From: Deltaproteobacteria bacterium RIFCSPHIGHO2_02_FULL_40_11
GTDB taxonomy: Bacteria > Bdellovibrionota > JACOXK01 > 2-02-FULL-40-11
DNA length: 22,761 nucleotides
Direction of reading: 5' to 3'
NCBI GenBank assembly: GCA_001798105.1
Contig: MGRI01000027.1
Location: forward strand, 9,068-31,828
Part shown: positions 9,703 to 17,518 of the stretch, piece by piece
How the letters are laid out: each line of letters opens with the position of its first letter
Numbering within the stretch: position 1 is the stretch's first letter
Notes under the pieces: model-generated
Told to the model about the DNA's origin: nothing
Databases searched by the model: none
What the model saw: the letters and a program-made list of their open reading frames with translations, nothing else
Position numbers and translations under genes: made by a program

Positions 9703-11054
9703 ACCACAGAAGCATACAGATTTTTCAGGATACGGTTTTACGGCTCTTACATCGGGGGGCACAAAGCAATCTTCAAAAAATTATTGAAAAGTCACATTTT
9801 GCAGACATCGCCCAGGTGCTTCATTTAATAGATCAACCACGGGATAAAAAAGCGATCTTTCATTTGGCCAGTCTTCAAAAAAAAGCACAGGTTTTAGAAA
9901 AGCTTTCAACGGAAGATGCCATTTCTTTAATTGAAGATTTGGACTTTAAAGAAATTGTTCAAATTTTCCAAAAAATGTCCTCGCATGAAGTGACAGATAT
10001 TATTGGCGGACTTCCAGAAGATATTTCGAAAGAACTTTTAAAACTGATGGACACCAAAGGTTCGGAAGAAATTGAAGAACTCTTAAAATATCATGAAGAT
10101 TCTGCGGGCGGGATTATGTCTACCGAGTTTTGTGCCCTAGACAAAGAAACCACCGTGGGTGAAACCATTCAAAAATTTCACACAGAAGTGGAGCTCGATA
10201 ATATTTTTTATGTGTATGTGGTGAATCGTGAAGGGCAATTGGTTGGGGTTCTTTCGCTTCGAAAATTGCTTCAAGTAAAACCTGAAACAAAAATTGAAGA
10301 TATTATGATTTCAAATGTCATTCGTGTCAAAACAGACGCAGATCAAGAAGAGGTCGCTAAAATGGTGCAACGCTATAACCTTTTGGCACTTCCTGTCGTT
10401 GATGAAAATAATAAACTCATGGGGATTATTACAGTCGATGACATTGTGGATGTCATTCGAAAAGAAGCGGAAGAAGATATTTTAAAAATGGGGGGCGCAG
10501 GCGATGTCGAAGTAACCGAACGGTCGGCATTGAAGTCTGCCCGAAGTAGATTACCGTGGCTTTTTATTAGTTTATTGGCGGGGATCGTCGCGTTTAAAAT
10601 TTTAGTGGTTTTTGAAAAAACACTTTCAAGTGCCATTGCACTTACTTTTTTTATTCCGCTTGTCATGGGACTCACCGGAAATGTTGCGACACAAGCGTCT
10701 ACCATTGTGGTGAGTGGGCTGGCGCACGGGAAAATTCAATTAAAAGATCTTTTTTCAATTTTATGGAAAGAGCTTAAAGTTGGGGCTTTATTTGGACTTA
10801 TTTATGGGGTGATTGTTGGGGCGTATGCCAATATTCAATATGGCGCTTCTTTACATTATTTAGGGTTGGTTGTGGGCGGGGCGCTGGGTATTTCGATGGC
10901 ATTGGCAGCACTCATTGGTTCTGTGTTACCCCTTCTTTTTGAAAGAACCCATATTGATCCTGCACTTTCGACAGGCCCCTTTGTGATTTCTGTGGTGGAT
11001 GTTTTTAGTGTTTTTATTTTCATGTATTTGGCACATCTTTTATATGCAGTTTAA
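9699..11054 (+). CDS. mgtE: MgtE-family magnesium transporter
   Basis: A Mg2+ channel/transporter of the inner membrane. Its 451 residues follow the family order: N-terminal superhelical MgtE_N domain (about 25-130, with HEVTDIIGGLPEDIS), a CBS pair (about 133-255, HEDSAGGIMSTEF...VGVLSLRKLL...LPVVDENNKLMGIITVDDIVDVI), a connecting helix, then five hydrophobic segments from about 280. The last segment, SVVDVFSVFIFMYLA, has Asp434 where the Thermus MgtE pore has the Mg2+-binding Asp432. PLVMGLTGNVATQAST is the conserved pore segment. No ribosome site is visible at the ATG, which overlaps the previous gene's stop, so translation is probably coupled. No magnesium riboswitch is possible directly upstream because the upstream gene overlaps. 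Confidence 0.95.
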   Translation: MNHRSIQIFQDTVLRLLHRGAQSNLQKIIEKSHFADIAQVLHLIDQPRDKKAIFHLASLQKKAQVLEKLSTEDAISLIEDLDFKEIVQIFQKMSSHEVTDIIGGLPEDISKELLKLMDTKGSEEIEELLKYHEDSAGGIMSTEFCALDKETTVGETIQKFHTEVELDNIFYVYVVNREGQLVGVLSLRKLLQVKPETKIEDIMISNVIRVKTDADQEEVAKMVQRYNLLALPVVDENNKLMGIITVDDIVDVIRKEAEEDILKMGGAGDVEVTERSALKSARSRLPWLFISLLAGIVAFKILVVFEKTLSSAIALTFFIPLVMGLTGNVATQASTIVVSGLAHGKIQLKDLFSILWKELKVGALFGLIYGVIVGAYANIQYGASLHYLGLVVGGALGISMALAALIGSVLPLLFERTHIDPALSTGPFVISVVDVFSVFIFMYLAHLLYAV

Positions 11055-11811
11055 ATCTACCCAAGCTTTTATTTTTGAAGCTGTAGATTTTAAAGATTTT
11101 GACAAACGTGTTGTGCTCTTAACAAAAGACTTTGGTAAAATAACAGCCATTGCCCTTGGTGCCAAAAAAAGCCAGAAACGTTTTGGGGCCGCTTTGGAAC
11201 CCTTAACACAAGTGGTTGCCAGTTTTGTACAAAAGCCCCATCAATCAATGGTTCGTTTAGAAGAATGTAATATTATTCAATCCTATACAACAATGAAATC
11301 TGATTTAGAGCGGCTTTCTTACGGGTGTTATTTTTTGGAAGTCATGGCAACGGTGATGCCACAAGAAGAGGATGCCAGCGGGCAATTTTCCTTCTTGATT
11401 TCTTTTATGAAGGCGCTGGAAAAAACAAAAAATGCTACGGCTTTGTGTCGACTTTTTGAAGCAAGACTTTTGCCGATGATTGGCTATGAGCCTGTTTTAA
11501 AGCACTGTGTAAAGTGTGAGCGAAAAATAGATCTTTTAGAAAACGCGCTTCAGTTTTCAACTGTTTCAGGGGGTATTATTTGTCAACGGTGTACAAATGC
11601 AAAACGTATTGCCCAGACCTTAAATATTTCAAAAGATACTGTTCAGTATTTACGTCGTATGATGGCGAAAGAAAAAGGGCTTTCATTAAACGAAAAACAT
11701 ATTCGAGAGCTCAAGCAGATTTTACCCAGTTTTTTATTTTATCACTTGGATCAAGAAATTAAATCTTTTGATTTTTTGGAGAATGTGATTGGGAACTCAA
11801 AATCCATTTAA
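11044..11811 (+). CDS. recO: DNA repair protein RecO
   Basis: Works with RecF/RecR to load RecA on gapped DNA. The 255-residue product begins MQFKSTQAFIFEAVDFKDFDKRVVLLT, matching the RecO OB-fold start. GKITAIALGAKKSQKRFGAALEPL is the usual basic strand segment, followed by the helical domain, and the zinc finger pairs CVKC and CQRC are present. I choose ATG 11044 instead of the longer in-frame ATG 10999 because the extra 15 residues are hydrophobic and foreign to RecO, and because they would deepen the overlap with mgtE. With this start the overlap with mgtE is 11 bases. Its last 53 bases overlap the end of the opposite-strand phosphatase gene. Confidence 0.9.
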   Translation: MQFKSTQAFIFEAVDFKDFDKRVVLLTKDFGKITAIALGAKKSQKRFGAALEPLTQVVASFVQKPHQSMVRLEECNIIQSYTTMKSDLERLSYGCYFLEVMATVMPQEEDASGQFSFLISFMKALEKTKNATALCRLFEARLLPMIGYEPVLKHCVKCERKIDLLENALQFSTVSGGIICQRCTNAKRIAQTLNISKDTVQYLRRMMAKEKGLSLNEKHIRELKQILPSFLFYHLDQEIKSFDFLENVIGNSKSI

Positions 11812-12328
11812 CAGCCTCTAAAATATTGGGAGCAATAAAATCCGGTTGTATTTTTTTAGAAAAATATTTTAGTGTGTTTTCTCCGCCCCCCGTTAGAACC
11901 AAAACTGTTTTAAGGCCTGCATTTTTTCCAGCCAAAATATCAAACTCTTTGTCCCCAATCATATAAGATTGTTTAAGATCAATTTGATGCTCACGGGCGG
12001 CTTGCTCGAACATGCCGGTTTTGGGTTTTCGACACATGCACCCTTCATCGGGGCGGTGGGGGCAGTAATAGATGGAATCCAAATAGGCTTTTTTTTCTGC
12101 CAAGCGGTGTCGCATGGTTTCATGAATTTTTTGTAAAAGGGGTTCTTCTAATAAGCCTCTCCCTACGCAAGACTGGTTGGTAACCACAATGGATTTAAAA
12201 TGGTTTTCTTGAATGAGCCGAATGGCATCATAGGCTTCATCCATAATATCGAGCTTTTCAATCGAAGTTAAGTACTGGGGTTGCTCAACATTAATGGTTC
12301 CATCTCGGTCTAAAAAAATGGCTTTCAT
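11759..12328 (-). CDS. gmhB: D-glycero-manno-heptose 1,7-bisphosphate 7-phosphatase type HAD
   Basis: Removes the C7 phosphate of heptose 1,7-bisphosphate on the way to ADP- or GDP-heptose, or a related histidinol-phosphatase-type reaction. The 189-residue HAD protein has FLDRDGTIN (Asp7, Asp9), VVTNQS (49-54), the zinc loop CPH...CMC (Cys89, His91, Cys97, Cys99), RKPKTGM, and GDKEFDILAGKNAG with Asp126. The zinc loop is shorter than in E. coli GmhB. It is the third gene of the DUF4423 operon, 47 bases after the secreted-protein gene. No ribosome site precedes the ATG; the bases just upstream read CACCTC. A GDP-heptose role is attractive because an HddC-like gene lies at the right edge, but the two are 10 kb apart. 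Confidence 0.85.
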   Translation of the reverse strand: MKAIFLDRDGTINVEQPQYLTSIEKLDIMDEAYDAIRLIQENHFKSIVVTNQSCVGRGLLEEPLLQKIHETMRHRLAEKKAYLDSIYYCPHRPDEGCMCRKPKTGMFEQAAREHQIDLKQSYMIGDKEFDILAGKNAGLKTVLVLTGGGENTLKYFSKKIQPDFIAPNILEAVKWILSSQSHSPKNQKI

Positions 12329-12341
12329 GAGGTGTTATTGA

Positions 12342-12374
12342 TAAGCAATTTGTGGGGGGAAGTCAAATTGCTTA
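12342..12374. repeat. Perfect 11-bp inverted repeat after the secreted-protein gene
   Basis: TAAGCAATTTG (12342-12352) and CAAATTGCTTA (12364-12374) pair perfectly around an 11-base loop containing six G on the plus strand (six C in the minus-strand message). It starts 1 base after the stop codon of the gene at 12376-13455 and ends 13 bases before the phosphatase start. No U-run follows on either strand, so it is a poor intrinsic terminator. An mRNA 3'-end stabiliser, attenuator or protein site is possible. Confidence 0.65.
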
Positions 12375-12375
12375 C

Positions 12376-13455
12376 TTAAAATTCTTCTGCCCATCCTTTT
12401 TTATGAATCCAGCAGTCTTCTGCATTCCCATTCGCTTTAGCATGGTCTTCATCAAAAAAATAATCTCTGGGACGCGCATACCAATCGGCCAGTCTATCTT
12501 CTAAAATCTGAAGCGCCTTTCTTTGATTTTTTGTTAGATCCTCAACGCCCTTTTGCCGTGCTTTATTTAAAAAGTGTCTCATGGTGGCGCGTTCTAAAGG
12601 CATTGTAAAGGCGTTTAAATGCTGAATAAAATCTACGCGATTAATAATGTCATCTGCAACTTTACGTTTGCTTTCTTTTGTAATTTGATAAGTATCTAAA
12701 TCAATACTCCACAGCGCAATATATGTTGTTGCGCGATCAATTTTTGTCCTTATATCCCAAGGTTTAGGCCACCAGAAAAGAGCTTCATAGGACTGGCCAA
12801 CAATTCGATGCATGTCAAACTGTCTAAAGTCTTTGCTAAAAATATAGCCCATCAAAGCTTTTATAATTTCAACCCTTGGCATATAAGTAGTTCCGAAATA
12901 GTGTGGATGAACAAGTTCTAGGGCTGCATATAAAATTTCATGAAAAATCAAACCTACTTTATTTTTGTCATCAAGCATGTCCCAGTATTTTTTAGTGATT
13001 CGAATTAACTTTCCTTGTCTTAAGGCAATTGTGACATTATCACCCTCTTTCAAGATCGAATCTTTATCGTCTGTTGACTCCTCAATGTCTTGATTGATGA
13101 CTCGCCAGGTCAAATTTTCAAGCATTAATTCAATATGTCCTACACTCAAATTCGCGTTTTCATCATACCAAACAAGTTGGTGATATTTCATTGCCATGAG
13201 TTCATAAGGGAAGTTGGGTAAATTTAAAGATTTTTTTAAAAGATCAATGGTCTCTTTTAATTCTTTTTTATAATTTTCTTGTTGGGGATCTTCTTCACCA
13301 AAATCAGCCGTTTCTTCTAAACCATGCTCTACAAAGTCTAAGAGATAAAGTTGCTGTCCAACGAATGTTCCATGCCCGCCATTTCCAACGCGATCATGTT
13401 GTGCAAAGGCAGATAGCGATATTCCTAAGCATAGGGTTAATATGAGTTTTTTCAT
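12376..13455 (-). CDS. Secreted protein of unknown function
   Basis: I cannot assign a function. The 359-residue protein has a classical signal peptide, MKKLILTLCLGISLSAFA, with likely cleavage before Gln19; the lone Cys9 lacks a proper lipobox, so it is not a convincing lipoprotein. The mature protein begins QHDRVGNGGHGTF, a style that I associate with Bdellovibrio-type exported proteins. A VGLIFHEILYAALELVHPHYF segment (168-187) places His172-Glu173 with His183 and His185 downstream, reminiscent of but not equal to an HExxH metalloprotease helix. The rest is helical and tryptophan-rich. The ATG follows a GGAGG site by 8 bases and overlaps the stop of the DUF4423 regulator gene (ATGA), so the two are co-expressed and probably functionally linked. 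Confidence 0.75.
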   Translation of the reverse strand: MKKLILTLCLGISLSAFAQHDRVGNGGHGTFVGQQLYLLDFVEHGLEETADFGEEDPQQENYKKELKETIDLLKKSLNLPNFPYELMAMKYHQLVWYDENANLSVGHIELMLENLTWRVINQDIEESTDDKDSILKEGDNVTIALRQGKLIRITKKYWDMLDDKNKVGLIFHEILYAALELVHPHYFGTTYMPRVEIIKALMGYIFSKDFRQFDMHRIVGQSYEALFWWPKPWDIRTKIDRATTYIALWSIDLDTYQITKESKRKVADDIINRVDFIQHLNAFTMPLERATMRHFLNKARQKGVEDLTKNQRKALQILEDRLADWYARPRDYFFDEDHAKANGNAEDCWIHKKGWAEEF

Positions 13456-14309
13456 TTTTTTGTCCTCCGATTGTTTGATTTTATAAGGGGGAAAAAGGTT
13501 GTGTGAAGCTGATACACAGTATCAGCGTTTTTTGAATCCAAAAGTTTTGCAAACTTTTCTTCAAATTCTTGAATTAATTTTTTAGCTTCCGGGAGATCTT
13601 CTTTTGAAAGGGAAAGTGTAATGCCTGAAACCTGTCTTTCTTCTACAGGGACTTGTCTTATCGATTGTTTTGCGTTTTCAAGCATGGCCTCATGAAAGCG
13701 TTGAATGGCCTCACTTGCAATGTCATCTGATGTATTTAGCCTTTCATCTGAAAGTTCTAATTTTTTTGTATTCGGATTTTCTTTTAAAAGCTTTAGATCC
13801 AATAAGATTTGAAGGGCCTTTTTTATTTCTTTAAGCGGTACTTTAAACCGAAGTTGTTTTACAATCCATTCAGGATCATTTTGAAATGATGCAAGGTGTG
13901 TCATTTGACGAATCACATAAAACCACCAATGCGAAATGGCCGAAAATTCTTTTTCATTTAAAAACCGAACGGTGCTTTTCGGATGTTTCTTTTTCATTTT
14001 TTCCATAATGGCAACGGCCAGTCTTGCATCTTTTTTTGCTTTTGAAAGTCGAATCAAATCTTCAAAATACACACGTTCATCATTATTGAATTTAAAATAC
14101 TCTGAAAATTTATGAGAAACGACTTCGCCTGCCTCCCGCTGGCCATTTAAAATTTTTAAAATAGAGGTATTATTTTTCAGCCCTAATTTTTGCGCCCAGG
14201 CTTCATAGCTCCAAGCTGGGTTTTTTCGTTTTCGATCTTCAAAGTAGGATTGAAGGAATGCCCTGTAATTGGTGTATTCAAAAATAGGCGTTTGTGTTTC
14301 TGTATGCAT
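13452..14309 (-). CDS. DUF4423 / TIGR02147-family putative transcription regulator
   Basis: A 285-residue protein of the TIGR02147 family (DUF4423), found in multiple copies in Fibrobacter and Bdellovibrio-type bacteria and treated as a likely DNA-binding regulator; its true job is not established. The diagnostic start is PIFEYTNYRAFLQSYFEDRKRKNPAWSYEAWAQKLGLKN. A helix-turn-helix-like region lies at about 30-65 (WAQKLGLKNNTSILKILNGQR). The middle FSAISHWWFYVIRQMTHL and the later winged-helix-like KEIKKALQILLDLKLLKEN are also family features. I choose ATG 14309 over a longer frame opening at 14363 because the family homology begins here and a TTGACA promoter lies in the extra part. The gene is probably autoregulated through three ACAGGCA-type sites over its promoter, and is translationally coupled to the secreted protein. 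Confidence 0.82.
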   Translation of the reverse strand: MHTETQTPIFEYTNYRAFLQSYFEDRKRKNPAWSYEAWAQKLGLKNNTSILKILNGQREAGEVVSHKFSEYFKFNNDERVYFEDLIRLSKAKKDARLAVAIMEKMKKKHPKSTVRFLNEKEFSAISHWWFYVIRQMTHLASFQNDPEWIVKQLRFKVPLKEIKKALQILLDLKLLKENPNTKKLELSDERLNTSDDIASEAIQRFHEAMLENAKQSIRQVPVEERQVSGITLSLSKEDLPEAKKLIQEFEEKFAKLLDSKNADTVYQLHTTFFPLIKSNNRRTKK

Positions 14310-14318
14310 GATGTACGT

Positions 14319-14347
14319 TATATATGAGCAATACAGGCAGATGTCAA
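14319..14347 (-). promoter_or_regulatory. Putative promoter of the DUF4423 operon
   Basis: On the minus strand a perfect TTGACA (14347-14342) is followed after 17 bases by TATATA (14324-14319), with an overlapping TATAAC at 19 bases. The predicted start is only a few bases ahead of the ATG at 14309, and there is no ribosome site, which suggests a leaderless or very short-leader message. One operator-like site fills the spacer. Confidence 0.55.
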
Positions 14348-14394
14348 TATGCAAAACAGGCAAATGCCTATTTTCTACAGGCAGATTTGCCTGT
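14333..14394. promoter_or_regulatory. Three ACAGGCA(G/A)AT operator-like sites
   Basis: The 10-mer ACAGGCAGAT occurs at 14333-14342 and 14377-14386, with ACAGGCAAAT at 14356-14365. Starts are 23 and 21 bases apart, about two helical turns. The third copy is a dyad: ACAGGCA, 4 bases, TGCCTGT (14377-14394). The second forms AGGCA, 2 bases, TGCCT (14358-14369). Copy one lies between the -35 and -10 of the DUF4423 promoter and touches the -35. They lie between the divergent DUF4423 and ABC-exporter genes and look like binding sites of a regulator, most simply the DUF4423 protein. Confidence 0.6.
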
Positions 14395-14465
14395 GCTTTT
14401 GATTACAAATGAAACAGTCATTGCTTTCAAAGCTATCTTAAGTTAAATCTTGGAACACAGATCTT

Positions 14466-16229
14466 ATGAAAACGTTTTGGCGATTGATGTCTTATGTTTG
14501 GCCCTATAAGGGGCAATATCTCGTGATTTTACTCCTAGGTATTACGGCTTCCATCTTACAGCCGGGGGCCGCTTTAGCTGTAAAACCGCTCTTAGATGGT
14601 ATTCTTCTGGGAAAAAATCCAGAGCTTTTAAAAGTAATGCCCATGGTCATCATTATATTTACCTTGGTCTGTGGGTTGTCCAGGTACGTGTATAGTGTTT
14701 GGGCAGGGTATTTGTCTGAAGTGATTATTCGGCATCTTCGGTTACAGCTCTATCAAAAATACCTAGATCTTTCCTTCGATTATTATTCCAAGGCTTCCAC
14801 TGGGCGTCTTTTTACAGCATTAAGTAGCGATGTGGTTTTACTTTTAGAGGGGATTTCGCGTGTTACCTCTTTATTTCGAGATCCCTTTACCATTGTAGGA
14901 TTATTGGCCGTATCCTTTTATCGAGATTGGAAATTAACGCTTTTAGCACTTTTAATAACGCCCCCTTTAATTTACATGGTTGTTGCCATTGGCAAAAAAT
15001 TGAAAAAAATGACGCATACGCGCCAAGATCAATGGGCAAATTTGAATTCTACGGTGTATGAAACTTTAAGCGGGATACGTATTATAAAGGCATTTAATTT
15101 AGAAAAGAAACTAAAACAGCGCTTTCAACAAGATAACGATCGTCTTTTAAATGTTCAGTATCGATGGATGTTGATTGAAAATATTTCATCCCCTGTTTTA
15201 TATATGATTGGGGGATTTGGGGTGGCTTTTTTAACCATTTATGGTGGGGGAAAGATTCTTTCACAGGGCGCAACAGGCGGGGACATTTTAAGTGTGGGCT
15301 TAGCATTAGGGCTCTTAATTGATCCGATCAAAAAAATTGAAGCCTTAAATTTGGGATTTCAAAAAGCATTGGGTGGGGCAGAGCGCATTTTTAAAGTATT
15401 TGATTTAGAACCTTCGATTAAAAATTCTCCAGATGCAGTTGTTTTAAAACCTTTTCAAAAAAATATTACATTTCAAAACGTTTCTTTCCAATACGATGAT
15501 CAAAAAGACTGGGTTTTAAAAAATGTAAGTGTAAACGTTCAAAAAGGAGAGGCCCTTGCGCTTGTCGGGTCGTCTGGGGCTGGAAAAACGACATTTGTCA
15601 ATTTAATCCCCCGTTTTTATGATGTCGTAGAAGGTTCCATTTCCATTGATGGTATGGATTTAAGGGATGTAACGATGCATTCTTTAAGAGACCAAATTTC
15701 AATTGTTTCTCAAGATGTATTTTTATTTAATGACACGGTTTTAGAAAATATTGCCTATGGAAAACAAGACAGGACCAGAGAAGAAGTGATTCAAGCTGCC
15801 AAGGCGGCCAATGCCCACGAATTTATTTTAAATTTACCCGAAGGGTATGATTCTACTGTGGGTGAACGTGGCGTAAAACTTTCTGGGGGCCAACGTCAAA
15901 GAATTTCAATTGCCAGAGCGCTCTTAAAAAATGCCCCGATTTTAATTTTAGACGAAGCAACGTCAGCTCTCGATACGGAATCTGAAATTTTGGTTCAACA
16001 GGCCATTGAAAAACTCATGCAAGGAAGAACCAGTTTTGTCATTGCACACAGACTTTCAACAGTTCAGAATGCATCGCGTATTTTGGTTTTAGAACAAGGA
16101 CAAATTCAAGAAGAAGGCACGCACGATATTCTCATCGCAAAAAAAGGTTTATATTATAAATTGTATCAATTACAATTTTCAAAAAAACTTGGGGCTGTGC
16201 AGCAAGGAGAATCTCAAATATGGCAATAG
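14466..16229 (+). CDS. msbA: MsbA-like lipid/polysaccharide ABC exporter, half-transporter
   Basis: An inner-membrane ATP-driven exporter with fused membrane and ATPase domains, of the type that flips lipid A or other large amphiphiles. The 587-residue length equals the MsbA range. Residues 1 to about 310 contain the type-I exporter membrane domain with about six helices and a YSKASTGRLFTALSSDV coupling region. The ATPase domain has Walker A GSSGAGKT (368-375), Q-loop SIVSQDVFLFNDTV, signature LSGGQ (472-476), Walker B with Asp496-Glu497 (LILDEATSALD), and switch His528. The ATG has only a weak GGAA upstream. Its last 10 bases overlap glyS. It diverges from the DUF4423 operon and may share its regulation. 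The exact substrate is not shown by sequence; MsbA itself is the best guess. Confidence 0.85.
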   Translation: MKTFWRLMSYVWPYKGQYLVILLLGITASILQPGAALAVKPLLDGILLGKNPELLKVMPMVIIIFTLVCGLSRYVYSVWAGYLSEVIIRHLRLQLYQKYLDLSFDYYSKASTGRLFTALSSDVVLLLEGISRVTSLFRDPFTIVGLLAVSFYRDWKLTLLALLITPPLIYMVVAIGKKLKKMTHTRQDQWANLNSTVYETLSGIRIIKAFNLEKKLKQRFQQDNDRLLNVQYRWMLIENISSPVLYMIGGFGVAFLTIYGGGKILSQGATGGDILSVGLALGLLIDPIKKIEALNLGFQKALGGAERIFKVFDLEPSIKNSPDAVVLKPFQKNITFQNVSFQYDDQKDWVLKNVSVNVQKGEALALVGSSGAGKTTFVNLIPRFYDVVEGSISIDGMDLRDVTMHSLRDQISIVSQDVFLFNDTVLENIAYGKQDRTREEVIQAAKAANAHEFILNLPEGYDSTVGERGVKLSGGQRQRISIARALLKNAPILILDEATSALDTESEILVQQAIEKLMQGRTSFVIAHRLSTVQNASRILVLEQGQIQEEGTHDILIAKKGLYYKLYQLQFSKKLGAVQQGESQIWQ

Positions 16230-17518
16230 ATATGGATCAATTGGTTTCGCTGTGTAAAAGAAGGGGCTTTATTTTTCAAAGTTCTGAAATTTATGGCGGC
16301 ATTAATTCGTGTTGGGATTATGGTCCGTTGGGGGTCGAGCTTAAAAATAATATTAAGCGCTTGTGGTGGCAGGCCATGGTGAATCGCCAAGATATTGAAG
16401 GTCTGGATGCCTCTATTTTAATGCACCCTAAAGTTTGGGAAGCTTCGGGGCATGTGGAAGGGTTTACAGATTCTTTGGTGGATTGCAAAAAATGTAAACA
16501 TCGCTTTCGCCTTGACCAGCTGACAGAAAAAAAATGTCCGGATTGTGGGGGAGAGCTTACAGAGCCCAGACAATTTAACTTAATGTTTAAGACATATATG
16601 GGGCCTGTAGAATCGGAGGCCAATATTGTTTATTTACGGCCTGAAACAGCGCAAGGCATTTATGTCAATTTTTTAAATGTGCAAAGTACGATGCGTCATA
16701 AAATTCCCTTTGGGATTGCTCAAATTGGAAAAGCATTTCGAAACGAAATAACGCCTGGAAACTTTGTCTTTCGAACGCGGGAATTTGAACAAATGGAAAT
16801 GCAATATTTTGTAAAGCCCGGGGAAGATAAAAAATGGTTCGAGCATTGGAAAGAAGAGCGCATCAGGTGGCATCAGTCCATCGGGCTCAATGAAAAAAAA
16901 CTTAGATTTCATGAGCATGGTAAAAATGAATTGGCGCATTATGCTAAACAAGCTTTTGATATTGAATTTGAATTTCCATTTGGATGGAATGAGATTGAAG
17001 GTATTCATAATCGAGGTGATTTTGATTTAACGCGGCATCAAAAGTTTTCTGGAAAATCTTTGGAATATTTTGATGACCAAAGCAAAGAAAAATATACGCC
17101 CTATGTGATTGAAACCTCTGTTGGGGCGGATCGAACCCTTTTAGCCGTCATTTTAAATGCCTACGAAGAAGAAAAAGAAGGGGATGAAGTTCGGTCTGTG
17201 CTTCGCTTCCACACAAGTATTGCGCCGATAAAAGTTGCTTTTTTCCCGCTGATGAAAAAGCCTGAGCTTCAAGCATTGACCCATCAGCTTCAAGATGCAA
17301 CGCGCTCTCTTTTTAGGACGCGTTATGATGAATCTGGAAGTATTGGGCGAAGGTACAGAAGACAAGATGAAATTGGAACCCCACTGTGTGTCACTGTCGA
17401 CTTTGATTCTTTAGAGGATAAGGCCGTAACTGTGCGTGATAGAGATTCCATGAAACAAGAACGTGTCGCGATCGATCAGCTCAATCCTTATCTGGCACAA
17501 AAACTGGGAATACGATGA
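16220..17518 (+). CDS. glyS: Glycyl-tRNA synthetase, single-chain alpha2 type
   Basis: Charges tRNA-Gly in the cytoplasm. The 432-residue class II enzyme starts MAIDMDQLVSLCKRRGFIFQSSEIYGGINSCWDYGPLG. It has a zinc ribbon with Cys89, Cys92, Cys106 and Cys109, motif 2 (FRNEITPGNFVFRTREFEQMEMQYF), GIHNRGDFDLTRH, and motif 3 (ETSVGADRTLLAVI), followed by an anticodon-binding domain from about 335 with APIKVAFFPL. It is the bacterial alpha2 form found in Thermus, Gram-positives and some deltaproteobacteria, not the alpha2beta2 GlyQS form. I choose ATG 16220 because an AAGGAGA site (16203-16209) fits it better than ATG 16232. It overlaps the exporter by 10 bases and coaBC by 4. Confidence 0.95.
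   Translation: MAIDMDQLVSLCKRRGFIFQSSEIYGGINSCWDYGPLGVELKNNIKRLWWQAMVNRQDIEGLDASILMHPKVWEASGHVEGFTDSLVDCKKCKHRFRLDQLTEKKCPDCGGELTEPRQFNLMFKTYMGPVESEANIVYLRPETAQGIYVNFLNVQSTMRHKIPFGIAQIGKAFRNEITPGNFVFRTREFEQMEMQYFVKPGEDKKWFEHWKEERIRWHQSIGLNEKKLRFHEHGKNELAHYAKQAFDIEFEFPFGWNEIEGIHNRGDFDLTRHQKFSGKSLEYFDDQSKEKYTPYVIETSVGADRTLLAVILNAYEEEKEGDEVRSVLRFHTSIAPIKVAFFPLMKKPELQALTHQLQDATRSLFRTRYDESGSIGRRYRRQDEIGTPLCVTVDFDSLEDKAVTVRDRDSMKQERVAIDQLNPYLAQKLGIR

Noticed and set aside
10999..11043. Longer RecO start adding 15 hydrophobic residues
   Set aside because: RecO homology starts at the ATG at 11044; the extra part is simply mgtE sequence read in another frame.
12938..12979. Calling the secreted protein a zinc metalloprotease
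   Set aside because: His172-Glu173 is not followed by His at the HExxH position; the likeness is too weak for a functional name.
14310..14363. Longer start of the DUF4423 protein
   Set aside because: Family homology begins at ATG 14309, and the extra codons cover the TTGACA/TATATA promoter and an operator-like site.
14421..14449. TTGCTT / TTAAAT as the promoter of the ABC exporter
   Set aside because: Spacing is acceptable, but each box matches only about four positions in AT-rich DNA; not enough to list.
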